Assembly (NCBI RefSeq): GCF_036373705.1
Contig: NC_089863.1
Span: 3,848,444-3,912,443 of the forward strand
Length of the DNA stretch: 64,000 nt
Direction: 5' to 3'
Origin: Amia ocellicauda
Taxonomy: Eukaryota > Chordata > Actinopteri > Amiiformes > Amiidae
In this document: in pieces, positions 56,906 through 64,000 of the stretch
How the letters are laid out: every line of letters begins with the position of its first letter
Numbering within the stretch: the stretch's first letter is position 1
The notes under the pieces: generated by a model
Seen by the model: only the letters and a program-made list of their open reading frames with translations
Told to the model about the DNA's origin: nothing
Database searches by the model: none
Program-made: the position numbers and the translations under genes

Positions 56906-58779
56906 TGTCAGGTGTGTGTGAGTGAGTGTCAGATGTGTGTCAGGTGTGTGTACGTGTGTAGGTGTGTGTGAGTAAGCGTCAGGTAGGTGTGTGTGCGTGT
57001 GAGTGTCAGGTGTGTGTGTTTGTGTGTGTGTGTCTGAGCGTCTCTGCTCGTGGCCCTGCAGTGCCTGGGGGGAGGCCCTGTTCCTGATGATCCAGACGGT
57101 GGCCATCGGCTTCCTGATCCAGCACTACAGGGGCAGCAGCCTGAGAGGTGAGGCCAGCCGAGACCCCCAACAAGAACCAGAACCCCCCCGCCAGCCCGGC
57201 CTGTGAGACTGGGACCCCTGTCTGTCTGTCTGTCTGTCAATGTGTCTCTCTCTGTCTGTCTCTCTCTTTCTCTCTGTCTGTCTGTGTGTGTTGCTGTCTG
57301 TCTCTGTCTCTCTCTCCATCTGTCTCTGTGTCTGCCTCTGTTTTTCTCTCTCTCCGTCTGTCTGTCTGTGTCTCTCTATGTCTGTCTGTCTGTCTGTGTG
57401 TGTTGCTGTCTGTCTCTGTCTCTCTCTCCATCTGTCTCTGTGTCTGCCTCTGTTTTTCTCTCTCTCCGTCTGTCTGTCTGTGTCTCTCTATGTCTGTCTG
57501 TCTGTCTGTGTGTGTTGCTGTCTGTCTCTGTCTCTCTCTCCATCTGTCTCTGTGTCTGCCTCTGTTTTTCTCTCTCTCCGTCTGTCTGTCTGTGTCTCTC
57601 TATGTCTGTCTGTCTGTCTGTGTGTGTTGCTGTCTGTCTCTGTCTCTCTCTCCATCTGTCTCTGTGTCTGCCTCTGTTTTTCTCTCTCTCCGTCTGTCTG
57701 TCTGTGTCTCTCTATGTCTGTCTGTCTGTCTGTGTGTGTTGCTGTCTGTCTCTGTCTCTCTCTCCATCTGTCTCTGTGTCTGCCTCTGTTTTTCTCTCTC
57801 TCCGTCTGTCTGTCTGTGTCTCTCTATGTCTGTCTGTCTGTCTGTGTGTGTTGCTGTCTGTCTGTCTGTCAGTGTCTATCTCTGTGTCTCTGTTTTTCTC
57901 TCTCTACCTCTGCCTGTCTGTCTGCCTGTCTGGCAATGTGTCCTCTCTCTCTCACACACACTGTCTCTCTCAGGTCTGGCGTTCCTTGTCCTGTATTTCT
58001 CTCTGGTGGCCATCCTGCTGTCCCCAGTCACCCCTCTGTCCTTCGTTGCGGCGATGCAGGCCACCAACATGCCGGCCATCATCATCAGTCGGGTAAGAAG
58101 AGGCAGAGGGATCGCCACCCGATACTGCGTCTCATTTCAGTGTGTCAGTGTGTCCCAGTGAAATGGCTCCCCACCCCGCTGGGTGTCACCACCCTCTCTC
58201 TCTCTCTCTCTCTCCAGCTCATCCAGGTGTCCACGAACTACCGCAATGGCCACACGGGGCAGCTGTCGGCCGTCACCGTGCTGCTGCTGTTCGCCGGATC
58301 GCTGGCCCGCATCTTCACCTCCATCCAGGTGGGGTGCTGTGTGTGTGTGTGTGTGTGTGTCAGTGTGTGCCAGTGTGTGTCAGTGTGTGCCATATGGTAT
58401 GTGTGTCAGTGTGTGTCATTTTGTGCCTGTGTCAGTGTGTGCCATATGGTGTGTGTGTGTATGCCATTTCTTGCGTGTGCCAGTGTGTGTCATTTTGTAT
58501 GTGGCAGTGTGTATGCCATTGTGTTTGTGTGCCAGTGTGTGTGCGTATGTCAGTGTATGCCAGTGTGTCATTCTGCGTGTGTGTGTGTGTGTGTGAGAGA
58601 GAGAGTGTGTGTTCTTACATCCCTTTAAATGTCTCTCCCTCTCTCTCTCTGAGCAGGAGACCGGTGACTCCCTCATGGCTCTCACCTACGTGGTGTCGTC
58701 CTCCTGCAACGCCATCATTGCCGGCCAGCTGCTGTACTACTGGAACTGTGCCCCCCCCGGCCGGCAGAAGACAGAATAG
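54366..58779 (+). CDS. mpdu1: Mannose-P-dolichol utilization defect 1 protein (MPDU1), 7 exons
   Basis: ER membrane protein needed for efficient use of dolichol-phosphate-mannose and -glucose in N-glycan and GPI-anchor assembly. Exons: 54366-54468, 55291-55356, 56152-56284, 57062-57147, 57974-58092, 58218-58328, 58657-58779. All phases join to 246 codons and TAG; human MPDU1 has 247. Conserved segments include [15 protein letters not shown], the PQ-loop [56 protein letters not shown] and a C-terminal YYWN. Several hydrophobic helices match the multi-pass family fold. ATG context AAGATGGCC is good. AATAAA at 59114-59119. Introns 2, 3 and 4 are almost wholly simple repeat. The protein has no breaks. 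Confidence 0.96.
54774..54911. promoter_or_regulatory. GC-box and inverted CCAAT cluster in mpdu1 intron 1
   Basis: GGGGGCGGGGCTG (from about 54775) is followed by three ATTGG (inverted CCAAT) sites at 54805, 54838 and 54907. This could be an internal enhancer or alternative promoter; sequence evidence only. Confidence 0.3.
55387..56151. repeat. CT-rich tandem repeat filling mpdu1 intron 2
   Basis: A (CT)n run, then repeated blocks of CTCTCTCACCCCTCTTTCTC and CTTCTTCCTCTCTCACC type up to the exon 3 acceptor. The three overlapping open frames here are artefacts of the repeat. Confidence 0.95.
56480..57030. repeat. GT/GA compound repeat in mpdu1 intron 3
   Basis: Repeats of (GT)n(GA)n GTGTCAGG, with unit length varying from about 20 to 60 bp. 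Confidence 0.95.
57230..57900. repeat. 112-bp minisatellite in mpdu1 intron 4
   Basis: The motif TTGCTGTCTGTCTCTGTC recurs with period 112 at 57291, 57403, 57515, 57627 and 57739; the TTGCTG start recurs again at 57851. Units are almost identical, suggesting recent expansion. All plus frames are open across it, giving spurious long frames. Confidence 0.95.
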
Positions 58780-60458
58780 ACACCCCCATCACACACGCAC
58801 ACACACACACTGGACTCAGAGACTCTACCGGTCCTCACTGCCCTCCTCCTGTGGTCTTTCTCTCTGTGTCGGGTTTGAGCCGCCGGCGCTGGACTCGGGG
58901 GGGGGGGGGGGGGGACGCATCCCGGGACTTGGGGTTTCGGGACGTAGTCAGTGAAGCCCACCAGACTGGAGGGGGGCGGGTGGCTCCGGGACCAAAGGCC
59001 AGGCACTGCCGTTTGTGAAAATCTCTATGTCCATCCGTCTGACACCTGATTCCATTCCCCCCCGCGTGCACCGTGTGTCTGTGTCCGTGTCCATGTTCGT
59101 GTCCTGTCCTCTCAATAAAAGAGCTCCTCTCCCCCCTGCCGGCCTGCTGTGTGTTACTGGAGGAGTTTTCTGCCCAGACAGTGTATTTGTGTAGCAGGTG
59201 TCTCTCACGCTTAGAGGACCGTCATGCAGTTCCAGCCTCCACCACAAGGCGGGGCCCCAGGTCCACAGGAAGGTTTATTTTTGTTTGTTTTCTCTCTCTA
59301 AAGCCCTGAGTCAAAAAATATGGAGACAACGACACATAAATACACAGAGATATATATAATACAGTTTTAAAAATAATCAGAATGAACAAGTGAATCTGTT
59401 CTGCTCTAGAAATTAAAAAAATACATAAAATATTCAGCCTGGGGGATCGGGTCAGGATCTCTGGTGGGAACTGGGACTGGTGACTGTAAGGACCAGGGCT
59501 GAGACCCTGTTGGACTAGACTGTGTCTCTGCAGGACCAGGGCTGAGACCCTGCTGGACTGGACTGTGTCCCTCAGGACCCCTGTCTTAGACCCAGTTACT
59601 TCTTCAGTTACTCAATGTAGGGCCAATCGAGACAATGAATAGTACCGTAACACACACACAAAAACACACACACTTGTCCTTGTGGGAACGGATGCTGGTG
59701 CTCTGGGCCCATCATCGTGTGTCTGGAAACTTTCCCAGAATCCTGTGGGTGCCTTGGCCGTCCTCTGGTGCCAGGTGAGGGTTCACTAGAGACCGTGGTG
59801 GACTCGTTTAGTCAAATTCTCTCTCTCCCTCTCTCTCAGAAAGCCGCTCCTTCACTCTATTGTGCCCCTTGACATGTGGGCCCCGCCCCCCCCGGCCACT
59901 ATCGGCCGCCATTGCCACAGCAACCGCATGGCCCGGCTCAGCCCTGCGCGGTCTGTCCGCTCCCAGACTCTGCAGCCCCTCACCCCACTCTATCCCTCTA
60001 TCCCTCTCTCTCAGTTTAATTCACTAAAGCTTTATTGGTGTGACCAATCGACACCGGTGGAGACCAAGTGGAGACAGACCGGTCCGTCGGGGACGATCGA
60101 TACAGGAATGAGACATTAAACGTTTTAATATCGTATTTACAGATCTTTTGTATGAGATAGTTGCGCCCACAGGGTCGGGGCTGTGTCTCTCAGTGTGGGG
60201 GGGCAGTGCTGCAGTCTGTCTGTCCCCGTACCCCCTAAGGTGGACAGTCTGTTGTCCCCGCTGGGTCAGTTGGGGTCAGGGGTCGGACCTGTGAGTCTGT
60301 GTGAGTGGGCGTCCCTGATGGGTCAGTGAAGCAGGACGTGGGCCTCGTCCTCCACTTCCCCCTGCCCACACACTTTCTCTCACTCGCTCCCTCTTCCTCC
60401 TTTTCTCTCCCAGTCTGTCAAGCCGCTCTCTCTCACTCCCTCCCTCTTTCCATCTCTT

Positions 60459-60496
<38 letters not shown>

Positions 60497-61168
60497 CCTC
60501 CCTCCCTCTCTGCCCAACCCACCTGCTCCTGGGAGGTCTGGCTCTTGTGTTTTCGTTCCACTGAGATTCTGAGATTTGGCGGCGATCTTTAAAACCAAAC
60601 TCTGTTTTTCTTTGCCTGTTTTTTTCTTTCCCTTATTCCTGCCCCCACCCCCCCCCCCCACCCTCTCTGTGGCACTTTAAAGTTCCGCAACACTGTCTTA
60701 TCTGCACCTGCATTTCCTCACAGCGTATCTGCCATCGGGGGCCGCGCCAACAGTTTTCATCCACTGTTGTTGTAAAATGAGGACGCTTTGCAGTACAGTG
60801 CAGTACAGTGTAGTATAGTGCAGTACAAGCCTAGAAGTCACAGAATGACTGCCTGACTGACGGACTGACTATATCTAGTTCAGTAAGTATGTGTATCTCT
60901 GTGTGTGAGTGTGCATTTGGGCATATTGTGTGCGTGTTTGTGTGTGAGTGAATGAGTGAGTAAGTGAATGTGTGTGTGTGTGTGTGAGTGAGTGTGTGTC
61001 CTGTCTTGTTACTCAGTGGTGGGTCCGGGACAGACTAAACACACACAGTCACCAGTGCGTGTCAGTGCCTCTCAAACACACACACACCTAAACAGGTGAG
61101 CAGAGACTTAACCCCTCCACTGCCAGAGAAAGCCAGAGACAAAGCCAGCTCAGGTCTGAACAATTCAG

Positions 61169-61239
<71 letters not shown>

Positions 61240-61894
61240 GAGGGTGTGTCCGGCCAGTTAGGCCCCGTCACTCTGTCACTCAACAGGTAACTGGGAAATT
61301 AGCAGAATTATCCTCCACTAATCGCCCTCACCTGTCAGGGCCCCCGAGCTCCAGTTACACAGAGCTGTAGGGAAAAAAAAAATACACACACACACACACA
61401 CGCAGACAGACCCTCACCCTCATTCGTCGTGGGGAGGTACAATAACACCCACAGAGACAGGCCGGGCGATCGCATACCTGTCTCATCCGCTGTTGTCACA
61501 CATACGTGGTGAATGCGATAACAATCCCCACAGATAGATAGATAGATAAGATAGTGAGACCACAACCCGCCCCACCCCGTGTCTCTCCCCTGCCCTCCGG
61601 TGGCGCGGGGTTCCAGTCCGTGCGGTCGGGCGGGCAGGAGTCACGTGAGGCGGTGGTTCCGCTTGGTCTCAGTCGTGTCAGCCCTGCCCTGCCCAAGCCG
61701 GTTGCCCTGGGAGACGGCCCAGAGTGGCCGGACCGGTCTTGGGTATGGGCCGCGCGTCGGGGGTCCCCTGGAATCCACGGTTTAGAAAGAAAGACAAGGT
61801 GTGAAAATCAGAGTGGCAGATGTTGTCTGGCAAACGCACGCTACTCGACAGAGTGTCTGTCAACGGCGTTATGCCCCAACGCCAAGCATGCGAC

Positions 61895-61939
<45 letters not shown>

Positions 61940-62590
61940 CGGGGTGTGTAAAGGTTTGAGTGCATTTCTGAAATTGCTGGCGTCACTAACAGCATGAATA
62001 AATAACGAACTAATGCACTTTTTAGGCTATAGATTTAGCCAGACTGGGATGTAGTTACATATGTAATATATATACTTATACTGATATATATACACTTCAC
62101 AAACACGTGTTCATCATCTAGATCGTTCTGTTGCACTCCGTCGCTGTGGCAGCTGCCCTGCTCTTGCGTGACTGAGCGGAGCGGTGCAGCTGGAGCATGT
62201 GCACCACGTGACGTCACTCTGCACACTGACGGGCGCTGCAGGGCATTGCAACACCGTCCCGGCCGCCCACTCGTTCCCTCTCTCACTCTCTGTCTCTCTG
62301 TCTTTCTCTCTCTTTCGCTCTCTCCCTTACTCTCTCTCTTTCTCACAATTGAAAGGTTACTCGGGTTGTTTTCTTTATTCTGCTCTGAGTTGCTAATTGA
62401 TCCCCAGATCCCATCCCGCACATGCTTAGATCCCTGAGAGTCAGTGTGTCATTCAGTCAGTGAGTCAGTCAGTCAGTGTGTCAGTCAGTCAGTGTGTCGG
62501 TTAGTCAGAGTGTCAGTCAGTCAGTCAGTGTCATAGTCAGTGTGTCAGTCAGTCAGTCAAGGCTGGGCTCTTCTGTTCGGATCGGCATGA
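58780..62590. other. mpdu1 3' flank; simple repeats and LINE scraps, no gene
   Basis: Includes an 18-base G run (about 58898-58915) in the mpdu1 3' UTR. LINE 3'-end scraps on the minus strand lie at about 60015-60110 and 60300-60370; the latter resembles the C-terminal region at 30060-30150. Other repeats: a long (CT)n tract at 61172-61236, (GA)n at 61900-61936 and an AGTC tetranucleotide repeat at 62450-62560. No exon-like conserved sequence recognised. Confidence 0.55.
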
Positions 62591-62599
62591 AAAAACCTC

Positions 62600-63965
62600 G
62601 AAGAGCAAACACAACACAAGAAAGGGGACAAAACTGAGGAAGGAAATTACAGACCAATCAGTCTCACCTGCATCACTTGCAAATTGTTGGAAAAAATAGA
62701 GGAGTATCTTAATAAAAAACGTATTCTTGGAGATAGTCAACGTGTTTAAACGAGGCAGATCATGTCTTACTAATTTATTCGAATTTTTTGAACACGCAAC
62801 TGCAGCTGTAGATCATGTGAAAGCATATGTTATGATATACTTAGATTTCCAAAAAGCTTTTGATAAGGTTCCACACCAAAGACTGATCCTCAAATTGGAA
62901 GCTGTAGGCATTCAGGGTAATGTAAGTAGATGGATTATGAACTGGTTGATGTCTAGGAAACAGAGGGTGTCGATTAGAGGAGTCGCTTCTAACTGGAGTG
63001 AGGTTGTTAGTGGAGTTCCACAGGGATCAGTACTAGGGCCTGTGCTTTTTCTAATCTATATTAATGATCTGGACTCTGGGATAGTTAGCAAACTTGTCAA
63101 ATTTGCAGATGATACTAAAATAGGTGGCTCAGCAGATACAATCTCAGCAGCGCAGGCTATTCAGAGGGACTTAGATAATATTCAGTTGAGGGCGACACCT
63201 GGCAGATGAAATTCAATGTGGACAAGTGCAAGGTAATACATGCAGGTAACAAACATGTCCACTATAATTACACTATGGGAGGAATAGAACTAGATGAAGT
63301 AACGCATGAGAAAGACCTAGGAGTCTATGTGGACTCCTCACTTTCTCCATCCAAACAATGTGGGGAAGCAATAAAAAAGGCAAACATGATGCTAGGGTAT
63401 ATTGTCAAAAGTGTAGAATTGAGAACAAGGGCAGTGATGTTCAGACTGTACAATGCACTAGTTAGAGCTCATCTGGATACTGTGGACAGTTCTGGGCTCC
63501 ACACTTCAAGAAAGATATCGCTGCTCTAGAGGCAGTTCAGAGGAGAGCAACCAGACTTATTCCAGGTCTGAAGGGAAAGTCCTACTGAGAGACTGAGGAC
63601 CTGAACCTTTTCACCCTGGAACAGAGGAGACTACGTGGGGACTTGATCCAAGTCTTCAGAATCATGAAGGGCATCGACCACATCAAACCAGAGGAGCTTT
63701 TCCAGATCAGCAGGGACACACGGACCTGGGGACACAAATGGAAATTGGGCTTCAAGGCATTCAAGACAGAAAACAGGAGACACTTCTTCACACAGAGAGG
63801 CGTCACAATCTGAACAAACTCCCCAGCGATGTGGTTGAAGCTGAAAGTTTGGGAACATTTAAAAACAGACTGGATAGGATCCTTGGATCACTTAGTTATT
63901 AATGGACACCAAACAAGCATGATGTGTCAAATCGCCTCCTCTCGTTTGTAAACTTATGTATTTAT
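62600..63965 (+). pseudogene. CR1-type LINE, 3' half of ORF2
   Basis: Plus strand. NYRPISLT (RT start, about 62640), then YLDFQKAFDKVPHQRL, GVPQGSVLGPVLF and the catalytic FADDTKIGG (62727-63209). MKFNVDKCKVIHAG and HEKDLGVYVDSSL follow (63206-63529), then post-RT segments LEQRRLRGDLIQ and RRHFFTQRGV in broken frames. Order and motifs are those of CR1-clade elements. At least four stops or frameshifts. 5'-truncated; the 3' tail (TTTGTAAACTTATG) ends near 63965. It is the family of the fragments in the duplicated blocks. Confidence 0.9.
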
Positions 63966-64000
63966 GTTCTAACACAACACAACACAGCGAGTGCTGTGTC

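Noticed and set aside
57148-58628. Three overlapping frames of 300-460 codons rich in Leu, Ser, Cys and Val
   Set aside because: Products of the 112-bp CT/GT repeat in mpdu1 intron 4.

Overview
The window is vertebrate nuclear DNA, most likely from a ray-finned fish. The genes have small exons with GT/AG introns. Two egg-coat (zona pellucida) genes lie side by side, and the repeats are those of fish genomes: Tc1-like transposons, CR1-, L2- and Tx1-type LINEs, a hAT MITE and a PIF/Harbinger relic. The 3' tails of the L2-type copies, and an extra ETS1/2-like gene, would suit a non-teleost ray-finned fish (gar, bowfin or sturgeon grade), but that is inference.

Layout. 0.3-4.2 kb: a decayed Tx1/L1-type LINE on the minus strand. 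5.9-6.3 kb: a hAT MITE with its target duplication. 7.0-10.8 kb: an eight-exon ETS1/ETS2-type transcription factor with TAD, Pointed and ETS domains. 11.2-12.9 kb: a solo LTR with a deleted Tc1 element nested in it. 13-17.6 kb: no gene recognised; AT-rich repeats, a foldback structure and an L1-like remnant. 17.9-20.3 kb: a 2.5-kb minisatellite of 32/35-bp units. 20.4-27.3 kb: a block with an RNase A-superfamily gene, an orphan IBR/RING2 E3-ligase exon (minus), an IS630-like relic, a CR1 fragment and a candidate small secreted-peptide gene (minus). 27.3-33.6 kb: GC-rich tandem sequence and a LINE in two opposed pieces. 33.6-40.4 kb: a second, nearly identical copy of the RNase block, with a nonsense codon in the RNase gene and a 654-bp deletion that removes the last candidate exon of the peptide gene. 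40.4-41.6 kb: a near-complete Tc1 element exactly at the edge of the duplication. 42.7-44.9 kb: a foldback element with ~380-bp inverted arms and an L2 LINE inside.

47.0-53.5 kb: zp3-type and zp4/ZPB-type egg-coat genes in tandem, each with its own TATA-like promoter. Their products would be expected to co-polymerise in the egg envelope. 54.4-58.8 kb: mpdu1, the dolichol-sugar utilisation factor of N-glycosylation, complete in seven exons. The last 5 kb is simple repeat, LINE scraps and a CR1-type LINE.

I found no CRISPR-like, operon-like or otherwise wholly new multigene system. The most unusual part is the young tandem duplication carrying an RNase A-like gene whose catalytic His and several cysteines are missing, next to a small secreted-peptide gene that I could not assign to a family.
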